Notes: generated by a model not told the origin, from the letters alone. A stretch of DNA of 46,316 nt from Branchiostoma floridae (GCF_000003815.2 NC_049979.1:765643-811958), one strand, 5' to 3'; counted from the stretch's first letter, positions 31,376 through 42,550 are shown. A program made the numbers and translations.

Positions 31376-31960
31376 TCCCGCCATTTTTATATCTACGCTA
31401 GCAGTGAAGTGTTACGTCATAGCGGTTGTGACGGACAGAAGTTAAATGAAAATTCTTGACAGTATACGTCCGTTTTCTCATGACATTTTGTATGCTCATG
31501 CAGGTTTATGTTTTATGCATTTACTGACAGAAAAGGAAGGAACATCAGAGGATGTATAAATGTACATAGCGGCAGTTAATTGTGCCGTGTTTCTTCCTAC
31601 CGGTATTTTGTACCCCCTCCCAACCACGCGCCCGTTCGCCGTGTAATTCCGCGGCGTGTTACAATTACAATATTACGCTTTTAGCAGGACAAGAGTGGCA
31701 GAAAAGTTACACAGATGAAGTGGCAAGGGTAACCTATAACAGCAACATGTAACTGGAGAAAATGATGCGTTGACAATTTGTCAAATCAGTAACACACAGT
31801 TATGGCTAGAGAAATCGTCGTAAACGTACCGGTATTATGATAATAGATGTTAATACTTTGGACATTATTCTCTAGTATTCTGATAAAGAAATTTTATGGA
31901 TCCGATGCGTTTCATGATAAGACTTCAGAATTGCGACATCTTCAATGGGGAGGAACACTG
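31376..31960. other. Spacer between CR1 and zinc-finger gene B
   Basis: No gene or clear repeat recognised. It includes a short GC-rich patch with GCGCCCGTTCGCCGTG near 31628. Confidence 0.4.
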
Positions 31961-32025
31961 GACAGTATGCAAATAAGAGCCTCATTGTCATAGTCAAGTA
32001 GGTCACAAGAGAACTTCCGGGTCAA
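31960..32025 (+). promoter_or_regulatory. Promoter of zinc-finger gene B
   Basis: ATGCAAAT (31967-31974), then at the same 9-nt spacing a degenerate second octamer ATTGTCAT (31984-31991), then ACTTCCGG (32013-32020) after 21 nt. The spacing is the same as in genes A and C although one octamer is lost. Confidence 0.55.
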
Positions 32026-32152
32026 AAGTCACTACTTCCTGTCTGGTCGAAGACGGCGTGGGACAGACTCGGCGCGGAGTTGCTTGTTCAGTCTCGCAGA
32101 AATACAACATTTTACAGGCTCAACTGGCGGCTGTGTATAAGAGAACATCCAG
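32005..32152 (+). other. Non-coding first exon of zinc-finger gene B
   Basis: Homologous to 19196-19370 and 38348-38521; ends CATCCAG before gtaag at 32153. The intron to 34703 is longer than in A and C because of inserted repeats. Confidence 0.55.
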
Positions 32153-32501
32153 GTAAGAATACAGAGCAAATGTTGGCAAGGAAAAGAAGTATCGGAAAAT
32201 AGCTAAAATGTTGACAAATGCGAGTTGAAAAGTCTCAGCGGAGAGAACTGAGAGGAAACGGGAGGGTCAGTTCGGGGTTACGAAGTCTTGCCCTTATGGT
32301 AAAATCAAGGAGAACATTGGATGAGAGTACCACGCCTGTCTTAACACCTGAGTCAACCCTTTTTTATTTATTTTTCTCAGCTCTGGATTAACATTATTGC
32401 TTGTATTAAAGAGGGACGCAGATGTTGCATGTTCTGTATACATGAAGTCCCTTTCTCCGCCTCGTCACAAGAACTTCCCGCCATTTTCACATGACTCCGG
32501 C

Positions 32502-33033
32502 TATAGACGACTTTCACACTTCCCATAATACATTGCCACAGGGTTCCGGATATGGATGTTGATTGGGATGTTACCACCGTTGCCCAGGATGCAAAACCAG
32601 GGTGAAACCAGCTAAAACCTTCAGTACGACGGCGGCAAAGCATATTAACTAATTATTTGTCTTGCAAATATAGTCACAGTACCCGGGACATGGTAAAAAT
32701 CACTTTCTGACAACAAAGAACAAAGGCTGCAGACGAAACGCAAGTCGTGACCCATGAGGTCATCGGGCGAAACCAACTAACAGCCACAGTGGTGACGGGC
32801 TTGCTAGTTTATACTTCTGACCACAAAAATTGGAAAATTCTCAGCCCTGATAATAGCTGTACAATATTTTTTGGACAACTCATTAGTTTATATGCTTTGC
32901 CGCCCTCGTATTGCAGGTTTTAGCTGGTTTCACCCTGGTTTTGCACCCTGGACAACGGTGGTAACATCCCAGTCAACATCCATATCCGGAACCCTGTCGC
33001 AATGTATTATGGGAAGTGTGAAAGTCGTCTATA
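32502..33033. mobile_element. MITE with about 155-bp terminal inverted repeats
   Basis: Ends TATAGACGAC and GTCGTCTATA. The arm 32502-32655 is the near reverse complement of 32876-33033 (shared CTTCCCATAATACATTG, CCGGATATGGATGTTGA and more). The spacer is about 220 bp without coding content. Probable TA-type target site; lies in the intron of gene B. Confidence 0.8.
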
Positions 33034-34510
33034 CAGTTACATGTATTATCATATAGCCAGGGGACGTGGGCCAATCAGAAGGCCCCATTTCATGCTGGTT
33101 ATGACGCCGTAACAGCCGTGCATTAAATTTTTGATTATCGCACGTGTGCATTAAAAACTTTTGAAAGTTTAAACCAATCAGAAGGACAGACAAACAGGAC
33201 GCTGGCCAATCAGAATGAGATATCCAGGAATCGTCCATCTGCCAAGATAGGGGAATAATTACAGGCATGGCAGGGGGGGTGGCTCCCTCTATTAACATCG
33301 GTAGTGCGTGTTTCTTTGTTCAAAGAAAACATTTGCCGTCTTAAAACAACATTGAATTACCTATAATATTTAAGACAATAAAATCTATTTCAAGTCATGT
33401 CCAATTTAAACTGCAAATGGAAAATAAAATTATTTGCACCCCCGCCCATTCAAGTTCAGACGACAATAACACCACGGTCCGCCATTGAGTAGCGGTCATG
33501 GCGCTGGAGGACCAAAATGCTACCTTTCTTCGGAGAAGTCGTGTCTGAGTTCGTAGTGAACGAGATTCTCAAGAGCTGTGAAGCACAGGGATCCCGGAAT
33601 GCCTCAGGAAAGCCGGCAGAGATTTAGCGCCTGATACGAACGAACTCGACAAACTGGAGAATGGGCGAGTGGAGAAATACGGAGCGTGCAACAGTTTGTA
33701 ACATAATGAATCGACTTTGTTCTTATTTCAAGCCTTGGAACAGAAATACATTTCACGTACAAGTTTTATGTTGTTCAAATTCACTGTTCAAATTTATGTA
33801 CTGAATAAAAGATGTATGTTTTAGAAAAGAATTTGTCGCTCCTACTCAAACGGAAACTCTACTCTACTCTTAAATGGGTCAGTGTGGATAGGCTATATGA
33901 TAATAGGGTTAATGACCCACCTGTTCCTCGGTATATATGGTGTTCGAAATTGTGAACAGTCCTTGTCGCGACATCGTTTGGATTTGCATAACAATGTCCA
34001 GATGGGTTTTGTTTTCAATTTTGGGGCCTTACCCTTTGACTTATTACCTAGAATTCCTGTCGCCACACATGCGTTCTATCCTCTTTGAAAGGGCTTATAG
34101 CATCACTCAATGAACACAGAAATTTGTACTAAATATTACACACTCGTCTGATCTTCCAAGATTCTACTTCCAGCTCTTGATTAATGCCACCGGGTAATTA
34201 ATAATATTAAACGCTGATTATTACTCCGATGACGTCACAGTGATGAACAGTTCAGAACTGTCTTTTGTGGTCAATGTGACGTCATAGAAGGAATAATCAA
34301 CTTTTAATTCAATTACCTGGCATCAACAACATTGAGTTCAAGTACGATCTTGGATGTTTGATGTTCATTAATATCAGAAGGGTGTACATGTAGTACAAAT
34401 GTGTATGATCTGTAACTAATGTAAGCATAGCCATTATCATTGAATATAATCAAATATTGGTGTCAGAAATACTAGTACATGTACTTAAAACACTCACACC
34501 AAGCTTAGTC
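33034..34510. other. Intron of gene B, repeat-rich
   Basis: No gene. AAACTCTACTCTACTCT at 33852-33868 resembles the CR1 3' tail at 31352 and may be a short 5'-truncated copy. From 33948 to 34130 the intron matches gene A's intron (19845-20030), showing shared ancestry. Confidence 0.5.
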
Positions 34511-34712
34511 AGACCAAGGACGTTATAACCCAGGCCTCCTTGGTCAGACATGCATCAACTGCCACCAAACGTGGGGACTGTTCAAAGTGTCTCAAGGTGG
34601 TATGTCTTATGTTTGTCAGCATCTTAACAAATTGCAATTATCTTATTTCAACCTATGCCACAAACTCAACTGAGATAAATCTGGATTCATTTGTTCTTTA
34701 CAGATTGTTGTC

Positions 34713-36284
34713 ATGGCAACACATAGCAACTGCTGTGCTGATACTGAAGACGGGGGGAAGGTTGACACAAAATCGTACCTGTGTGAGGAGTGCAACAGGC
34801 AGTTTAGCAGGCTGAGAGATCTGAAGAGGCACATGTGCACTCTTGCAGGGGAGAAACCATACAAGTGTGAGGAGTGCAGCAGGCAGTTTAGTCAGCTGAG
34901 TCGTCTGAAGACCCACATGCACAGTCACACTGGGGAGAAACCGTACAATTGTGAGAAGTGCAGCAAACAGTTTAGTCAGCTGGGTACTCTGAACAGGCAC
35001 AGGCGAACTCACACAGGGGAGAAACCTTACAAGTGTGAGGAGTGCAGCAGGCAGTTCAGTGTGCTGAGCAATCTGAAGACCCACATAAGAACTCACACAG
35101 GGGAGAAACCCTTCAAGTGTGACGAGTGCAGCAAGCAGTTCAGTGAGCTGGGTACGCTGAAGATACACATGCTTACTCATACAGGGGAGAAACCCTACAA
35201 GTGTAAGGAGTGCAGCAAACAGCTTACTCAGTTGAGTCATCTGAAGACCCACATGCGAACTCACACTGGGGAGAAACCCTACAGTTGTGAGGAATGTAGC
35301 AAACAGTTCAGCACGTCATGTGGTCTTAAGACCCACATGCGCACTCACACAGGTGAGAAACCCTACAAGTGTGAGGAGTGTAGCAAACATTTCAGTGCAC
35401 TGGCAGATCTGAAGAAGCACAGGCGCACTCACACAGGGGAGAAACCATATAAGTGTGAGGAGTGCAGCAAGCAGTTCAGACATGTTGGAAGTCTGAAGAG
35501 TCACAGGCGAACTCACACGGGGGAGAAACCATACAAGTGTGAGGAGTGCAGCAAGCAGTTTAGTCAGCAGCAGCATCTGAAGATCCACATGCGAACCCAC
35601 ACAGGGCAGAAACCCTTCAAGTGTGAGGAGTGCATGAGGCAGTTTAGTACACTGGATACTCTGAAGATCCACATGCGTACTCACACAGGGGAGAAACCTT
35701 GCAAGTGTGATGAGTGTAGCCGGCAGTTCAGTACGCCAGGTCAACTGAAGTCACACATGCGCACTCACACAGGTGAGAAACCGTACAGGTGTGAGAAGTG
35801 CAGCAGGCAGTTCAGTCATCTGAGTTACCTGAAGCTTCATGTACGAACTCATACAGGGGAGAAACCCTTTAAGTGTGAGGAGTGCCTCAAACAGTTTAGT
35901 CAGCTAGCTCATCTGAAGAGCCATATGCGTACTCATACAGGTGAGAAACCCTATGCGTGTGAGGAGTGCAGCAAACAGTTTAGTAATCTGTGTAGTCTGA
36001 AGACCCACAAACGCACACACACAGGGGAGAAACCCTACAGATGTGATGAGTGCAGCAGGCAGTTCAGTCAGCTGGGGAGTCTGAAGACTCACATGAGATC
36101 TCACACAGGGGAGAAACCCTACAAGTGTGGGGAGTGTAGCAGGCAGTTCAGTGAGCTAGGTGGTCTAAAGTCTCACATGCGTACCCACACAGGTGAGAAG
36201 CCCTACACCTGTGAAGTTTGCAGCAAACGATTCTGTCACCAGAGTTCTATGAAGAAACACCAGCAAATGCACACAAAAGCCTGA
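34713..36284 (+). CDS. C2H2 zinc-finger protein B, 18 fingers
   Basis: 523 aa in one exon: a 22-residue leader nearly identical to A, then 18 fingers with TGEKPY linkers. The acceptor ends at 34703, as in A and C, and the start has the same tcATGGC context. Finger 1 has lost its second zinc histidine (HMCTL in place of HxxxH), so it may fold poorly; the other 17 keep all four ligands. Contact positions vary strongly between fingers, and only a few fingers (for example the QQQH and QLAH types) are shared with A. No effector domain is seen. Likely a nuclear DNA-binding protein. It is a cluster paralogue lying downstream of the CR1 insertion. Confidence 0.9.
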   Translation: MATHSNCCADTEDGGKVDTKSYLCEECNRQFSRLRDLKRHMCTLAGEKPYKCEECSRQFSQLSRLKTHMHSHTGEKPYNCEKCSKQFSQLGTLNRHRRTHTGEKPYKCEECSRQFSVLSNLKTHIRTHTGEKPFKCDECSKQFSELGTLKIHMLTHTGEKPYKCKECSKQLTQLSHLKTHMRTHTGEKPYSCEECSKQFSTSCGLKTHMRTHTGEKPYKCEECSKHFSALADLKKHRRTHTGEKPYKCEECSKQFRHVGSLKSHRRTHTGEKPYKCEECSKQFSQQQHLKIHMRTHTGQKPFKCEECMRQFSTLDTLKIHMRTHTGEKPCKCDECSRQFSTPGQLKSHMRTHTGEKPYRCEKCSRQFSHLSYLKLHVRTHTGEKPFKCEECLKQFSQLAHLKSHMRTHTGEKPYACEECSKQFSNLCSLKTHKRTHTGEKPYRCDECSRQFSQLGSLKTHMRSHTGEKPYKCGECSRQFSELGGLKSHMRTHTGEKPYTCEVCSKRFCHQSSMKKHQQMHTKA

Positions 36285-37440
36285 ACGTTGGAGAAACATG
36301 ACAGGGTCATTTATAGATAAGTGGGTCATTGGGAGAACTTGTCACTAGTCATTTGTGAAAGAAAAGGTGATGATGCATGATGGAAAAGTATTGGACAGAG
36401 AAAAAAGAGGAAAGAATTTGTGACAGCTGAGTACGATATGCCATACATTCAGAGGAGCGCTCTGGAGACACACATGGAACTTATCTTTTGATTTGAGTTC
36501 GTAAAGAATTTGGAACATGTCAGAGAACTTTAGTAAATGTAAGGCGAGTGGTGTCTTCTCCTTAGATTTTGAAGAGGTCATTTTGGGAAGATGCTTTAAG
36601 TTAGGTTCAAAGTTAAGTTTATTGTTATCACTAGGTTCCTATGCAACGATATCAATAGTTGTGGAGGCAGTTTTATCAGCTTGGTGTTTAAAGAACTGAC
36701 TGGTTGGCTTGGGCAATAGATCACCTCGTACCTCGACGCACGTTTTCATTTGTTTCTATTTTGCCGGGTTTTCTTTTCGTCGGTCTACCTGATAAAATTG
36801 CGTAAAAAGAAGTCCAAAACAAGCCGTAGTATTCCTGAACATTATAGAATGAAAAGACTTGTACTTACACATTCATGTTTTGAGAAATGGGCTGCAGTGC
36901 TACGAAAATTACTTTTGCAGATTTTGTTTCTACCCTACTTTTTGTAGATTCTTTGTATTGAATTATAAAAAAGTATTACTTTATTTTGTCAGATTTTCTT
37001 TTTGTCTACCTGGTAAAAATGCCTGAAACGAAGTCCAAAACAAGCCCTACTATTCCCGGACATCTTGTGTTCCTGAACATTATAGAATAAAAAGACTTGC
37101 ATGTACATGTGCATGTATAGAGAAGCTGACGGTATTTTCTTGGAGGGCTGCAATACCAAGAAAATTACTTTTGCAAAGTTTAGTTTCTATTCTGGTTAAA
37201 TGGTTCAACTAGTATTAGATTAACTGCATATGTTGGTTGGATAGAATGGCAGCAAAGTATGGAAGACCTACTGTACTAGTATTTAGTTCTTTATTTATCA
37301 CTTATTTGGTTTAGATTGGTGATTGAAAGAGCGTTGAAATGCCAGCACTTCCAATGAGTATGGAATACTATAATTGATGATATCAACATCATTAAAAATG
37401 AAATCCAGACTTTTTGTCTTGACTCTTGAACAATATAATT
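36285..37440 (+). other. 3' untranslated and downstream unit of zinc-finger gene B
   Basis: Shared with the flank of C and the orphan unit near 17600. Contains two tandem copies (from about 36745 and 36985) of a roughly 220-240 bp segment with AAAGAAGTCCAAAACAAGCC. It ends in a TAAAAATGAAATCCAGACTT segment at the position of the polyadenylation-like signal. Confidence 0.6.
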
Positions 37441-37686
37441 TTTTTCCTGTTTGTATTTTCCAACTTCAGTTCTACCTCCTGATACCCCTGCTCAGTTATG
37501 GTAACCTTTACGACTCGCGTATCATAAGTCTTTCTTATTGATTTAGGCAAGGACATTAATTTAGGTAAATAAGAGCTTTATTTGTATAAATCATAAAAGA
37601 TGACCATCATATCCATCCAAGTAACATCCACTGAAGACGTTCAAATTCAACAGAATTACGTTGATGAATTAGACATCCAGGTAATA

Positions 37687-37945
37687 AGATATGTCAGAAA
37701 GAAGTTACGCAAGTAGCGGCAGGCGACTGTTGTTTTATGCTTCCACTTACAGCTCCCCTAAGCAGAAACGTAAACCAACAGTCGCCTGCGGCTATTACTC
37801 AAGCAACTTGGTATGATTTTGAAAACGGTCAGACGTTTCATCAGAGACACTGATCAAAGGCAATAGATGATACTTGAAACGTCCGACCGTTTCCAAAATC
37901 ATGTCCAGTTGCTTAAGTAACTGCTTTTTGGCATATCCAACAGTC
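37687..37945. mobile_element. Fold-back MITE (GATTTTGGAAA type), copy 2
   Basis: Same arms as 18700-18890 around a centre near 37850. Its left arm is interrupted by the 81-bp element at 37714-37794. Confidence 0.7.
37714..37794. mobile_element. 81-bp fold-back element with 9-bp target duplication
   Basis: Begins TAGCGGCAGGCGACTGTTG and ends with the near reverse complement. Flanked by TTACGCAAG (37705-37713) and TTACTCAAG (37795-37803). The copy near 18740 lacks it, giving an empty-site comparison. Confidence 0.72.
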
Positions 37946-38299
37946 TTGTTTTAGTAAAGAGAGCTATCTTATTGAAATACTTTCTATAGATAATATAGAA
38001 TAGACCCTAATTTGCATATGATGTATGTATGATTTCACCTTTTACTTTAAAATGCAAATGGTTAGAGACTCGCATCTTTTCTGGAGTCATAGTAATTTCT
38101 GCTTCATGTGCATAATAGTATCTATCGACGTTTCTCTCTCAGCTCACATGTTTGAGTTGTTTTATTATGGAATGTTGTTGTAACAGTAAGTAAGTAATGA
38201 AATTTCTTCGTCAATTATACAATTTATACAATAATTAGTATGATTACCATTTTATTACATCAATCACCTAGGTGGGAAACAAGGCTAACCTCATCGCCT

Positions 38300-38370
38300 C
38301 ATTTAGATCATGCAAATGACGGTCTAATTTGCATAAATCATACTCACTGGAGAGGACTTCCGGGTCAAGT
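38300..38370 (+). promoter_or_regulatory. Promoter of zinc-finger gene C
   Basis: ATGCAAAT (38310-38317), 9 nt, ATTTGCAT (38327-38334), 21 nt, ACTTCCGG (38356-38363): the same grammar as gene A. Confidence 0.6.
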
Positions 38371-38521
38371 GCCACTGCTTCCTGTCTGGCTGAAACGGTG
38401 TGGGGACAGACTCGGCGTGCGCGGAGTGGAGGCCGGAGGTGCTTTTCCAGTCTCGCAGATTTATACGACATTTACACTTTTCACAGGCTCAACTGGCGCC
38501 TGTGTACAAGTGAACATCCAG
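38348..38521 (+). other. Non-coding first exon of zinc-finger gene C
   Basis: Ends CATCCAG before gtaagc at 38522. The intron to 39471 is about 950 bp, similar to gene A. Confidence 0.55.
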
Positions 38522-39004
38522 GTAAGCAGAAAGAGCAAATTTTGGTGAGGAAAGTATTAGAAAATAGCTAAAATGTTGGCAGATTTGAGTCGAAAAGTCT
38601 CAGTGGAGAGAGCTGAGAGGAAAACGGGTGGGTCAGTTAGGGGTTACGAACTCTTACCGTTGTTGTAAAATCAGGGAGGAATGGATGAGAAGACCACGTT
38701 TGTCACCTAACAGTTAAAGCAACACGCCTTATTCGATTGTTCTCGGATGTGGATGAACAATATTGATTGTTAGATGGACGCTGTTGTTGCATGTTCCGTA
38801 TACATGAAGTCCTTTTCTCCGCCTCGTCACAACAAATTCCCGCCATTTTTACATCAGAATCCGGCTTATTTACTTGCCCGAAGAGCTGGCTTGGAACAAA
38901 TTGGCCAGAATCCGCCTGTAGCTTTCATGCTCATAAGTAAGCCCTTCTGTGTCTTCTGTAGATCCGAGAACGCATTTTCGGCGAGAGGAAATTATTCTAG
39001 GTAA

Positions 39005-39130
39005 TACTGTAAATGCATTTACTTGAATTTACCTATTTATTTAAGTTTGTGGGGATTTACTTTGCGGTAGCGAGAAATTGGAGTGTTTATGGTGGTTTTA
39101 AGTTCACGGTAGCGCCATAGACTGTAGTAA
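39005..39130. mobile_element. Partial MITE with TACTGTAAATGCA end
   Basis: Shares TACTGTAAATGCATTTA and the GTGGTTTTAAGTTC, CGGTAGC text with 45381-45592. Its right end is missing or decayed. Confidence 0.55.
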
Positions 39131-39480
39131 AAAACTACCAATTTGACCAGGAAAAAATCTTTAAAAGTTTTAGATCCGGAACTACCTTTACTTGCCGGGC
39201 AGATCCCTTTGTTCCTCCGGCCGGCTCAGCTTACCCAAACGAATCAAACCATTTATTATTGCATCAAGAAATGCCCTTTAAAACACTCAACGCGTAGCCT
39301 AGTCAGACCAAGGACCTAGTTATAACCTCCTTGGTCAGGCATGCATCAACTGCCTCCAGACTTGGGTACTGTTATGTGTCGTGTTTGTCAGCATCTTCAC
39401 CGTTCAATCTTATTTTAACCTGTGCTACAAACTCACCTGAGATAAATCTTGTTTCATTTTTTTCTTTACAGATTGTTGTC

Positions 39481-40826
39481 ATGGCAACGTATAGCAACTG
39501 CTGTGCTGAAGCTGAAGACGGAGAGGCTGCTCTTAAACTGGCCGCCACAAAACCGTACCCATGTGAGGAGTGCAGCAGGCAGTTTAGTAGGCTGAGAGAT
39601 CTGAAGAGGCACAGGCGAACTCACACAGGGGAGAAACCTTACAAGTGTGAGGAGTGCAGCAAACAGTTCAGTCAGCTGAGTCATCTGAAGACTCACATGC
39701 CGACTCACACAGGGGAGAAGCCATACAAGTGTGAGGAATGCAGCAGGCAGTTCGGGCAGCTGAGTCACCTAAAGACCCACATGCGTACTCACACTGGGGA
39801 GAAACCCTACAAGTGTGAGGAATGCAGCAGGCAGTTTAGTCAGCCGGGTACTCTGATGAGGCACAAGCGAACTCACACAGGGGAGAAACCTTACAAGTGT
39901 GAGGAGTGCAGCAGGCAGTTCAGTGTGCTGAGTAATCTGAAGACCCACATAAGAACTCACACAGGGGAAAAATCCTTCAAGTGTGAGGAGTGTAGCAGGC
40001 AGTTTGGAAGGCTAAGTTATCTGAAGACCCATATGCGCAGTCACACAGGGGAGAAACCTTACAAGTGTGAGGAGTGCAGCAAGCAGTTTAGCCATCTGCA
40101 GAGTCTAAAGAAGCATGTGCGCATTCACACAGGGGAGAAACCCTATAAGTGTGAGGAGTGCAGCAAACAGTTTAGTCAGCAGAGTCATCTGAAGACACAC
40201 ATGCGCACTCATAAAGTTGAGAAACCGTACAAGTGTGAGGAGTGCAGCAAGCAGTTCAGTCAGTTGATTGATCTGAAGAGACACATGCGCACTCACACAG
40301 GGGAGAAACCCTACAAGTGTGAGGAGTGCAGCAGGCAGTTCAGTCGTCTGGGTACTCTGAAAAGCCACATGCGTACTCACACAGGGGAGAAACCTTACAA
40401 GTGTGAGAACTGCAGCAGGGAGTTCAGTAGGCTTAATACTCTGAAGACACACATGCATACTCACGCGGGAGAAACTACAAGTGTGAGGAGTGCAGCAGCC
40501 AGTTCAGTACGCTAGGTACTCTAAAGAAGCACATGGTTACTCACACAGGTGAAAAACCTTACAAGTGTGTGGAGTGCAGCAGGCAGTTCAGTGAGCTAAG
40601 TAGTCTAAAGTCTCACATGTGGACCCACACAGGTGAGAAGCCCTACACCTGNNNNNNNNNNNNNNNNNNNNNNNNNNNNNNNNNNNNNNNNNNNNNNNNN
40701 NNNNNNNNNNNNNNNNNNNNNNNNNNNNNNNNNNNNNNNNNNNNNNNNNNNGTGTGCAGCAAAAGATTCTGTCACCTGAGCACTATAAAGAAACACCAGG
40801 GAATTCACAGAAAAGGCTGGATATGA
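39481..40826 (+). pseudogene. C2H2 zinc-finger gene C, frameshifted and gapped
   Basis: Paralogue of A and B with the same acceptor (exon from 39472) and a 26-residue leader. Ten normal fingers and part of an eleventh are followed by a 4-nt deletion around 40468-40476 relative to the usual GGAGAGAAACCCTACAAG linker codons. The frame then ends at 40515. Finger coding resumes in another frame (two more fingers) up to a 100-N gap at 40652. The last finger (CSKRFCHLSTIKKH) follows the gap to a stop at 40826. Its tail (RKGWI) differs from the HTKA of A and B, suggesting a further indel. It may be a young pseudogene, or a real gene damaged by assembly in tandem repeats. Confidence 0.75.
40652..40751. 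other. Assembly gap (100 N) inside zinc-finger gene C
   Basis: Falls between ACCTG and GTGTGCAGC of one finger. Comparison with B suggests as few as 4 bases are missing, or that number plus whole 84-bp finger repeats. Confidence 1.
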
Positions 40827-42200
40827 CGGCCATTTATATATAAGTTGGTCATCAAGAGAACTTGCCACAAGGACATTAATGGAAAGGTAATGAATGGAGA
40901 AAGAGGAAGTAATCGGTGACAGTTGACTACAAAATGCCACACAGTATGTAGAGTGCTCACACATCAGAACTTACTCTTTGATTTGAGTTGTTAGTGAACT
41001 TGGAACATGGCTGAGAACTTTGGTAAATGTAAAACGAGTAATGTGTGATGTAAAGCTGTCCTCTCCCAAGACTTTGAAGAGGTCAGTTGGGGAAGATACT
41101 ATTAAGTTATCACAGAACTATGGTAAATGTAAGGCAAGTAATGCCTTCTCCCTAGATTTTGAAGAGGTCATTTTGGGAAGATACTGTAGAGAATTGGCTG
41201 GTTGGCTTGGGCAATAGACCAAAGTGTACCTTCATGTACTTTTGTTTTTGTCAGACTTTCTAATCGTCTTCTTGATAAAATTGCCTAAAAAAAGAAGTCC
41301 CAAAACAAGCTGTAGTATTCCTGGACATCTTATATACCTCAACATAATGGAATGAAAGGACTTGTATGTACATGTATAGAGAAGCCAATGATATTTTGTT
41401 GGAGGGCTTCAGTGCTACGAAAATCACTTTTGCACAGTTTAGTTTCTATTCTACTTTTTGTGTTGAATTATAAAAAATATTAGATTATTTTGTCAGAGTT
41501 TCTTTTTTTCTACCTGATGAAAATGCCTAAAAAGAAGTCCAAACGAAGCCGTAGTATTCCTGAACATTATTTCGTGTGGAATGGAAAGACTTGTATGTAC
41601 GTGTATAGAGAAACCGAAGACATTTTGCTGGAGGGCTGCAATGCTAAGAAAATTACTTTTGAACAGTTTAGTTTCTATTCTACTTTTGTATTGAATGGTT
41701 AAAATATTAGATGAACTGCATATTCTGAGAAGTATGAAGCTGTAAGGATGGACATTGTATGTTAGGATATAGCAGTAAAGTATGAGAGAATGTACATTAC
41801 ATTTATTTAGTTATCTCGCTATCACTTATTTTCGTCCAGTTCAGTTCAGTTTAGATTGATGATTAAAAGAGCATTGAAATACCAGTACTTCCTATGAGTA
41901 TGGAATGCCATTGATGTTATCAACAGCAATAAAACTAAAATCCAGACTTTTTGTCCTGTCCCTTACCTTTACTTACCTCCTCATCCTCTAAATCAACCTT
42001 TACTGACTGATGTATTGTAAGACGTGTTTCTCAATGAAATAAGAGCCTCAACTGATAGATCATATCAGTCAATCATATTTGATCCAAATAACACCCACAC
42101 AAGTCATTCAAATTTGTTTTGATGTTAGCAGTCTTGTCTGAATGAATTCTTGAATTGTTCAATAAATTGCTCAATGAGCTGCTGAATGAATTGCAGAATA
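40827..42200 (+). other. 3' flank of zinc-finger gene C
   Basis: Matches B's flank: TTTTGAAGAGGTCATTTTGG, two tandem copies (about 241 bp apart) of the AAGAAGTCC segment at 41295 and 41536, and AATAAAACTAAAATCCAGAC at 41929, a likely polyadenylation region. A 59-codon frame at 41523-41702 (MPKKKSKRSRSIPEHY and onward) is open but unproven. Confidence 0.55.
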
Positions 42201-42217
42201 TTCAGGCCTATAGATTC

Positions 42218-42419
42218 TACTCTCCAAGCAGAGGTTAGGCTCTGGCTGTTTTTTTAACGTTATGTCGTTTTTATCGGGCTTTCCATTTTGTATTTTATCT
42301 TGCTGTGTCAAAACCTAACTGGCTGGCGTAGTTCAAGAAAAATGACAAAATAGAAAGCCCGATAACGACTAAAAAAAAGTTTAAAAAACAGCCGGTGCCT
42401 AACCTCTGCTTGGAGAGTA
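42218..42419. mobile_element. MITE, TACTCTCC ends, intact copy
   Basis: TACTCTCCAAGCAGAGGTTA at the left, the reverse complement (CTAACCTCTGCTTGGAGAG, TA) at the right; arms pair over most of the 202 bp. Flanked by TAGATTC (42211-42217 and 42420-42426). Confidence 0.85.
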
Positions 42420-42550
42420 TAGATTCCTGGTGCTTCAATCTTCCCGAGTTATCACCTGATGTACTTCTATCATCCCAGTGGTTGTCCAATCTGGTCACCA
42501 ACTTGTCAACAGTTTTAGCTTCAACCACAAGCTGTGGTAAAGCCCCGTTA

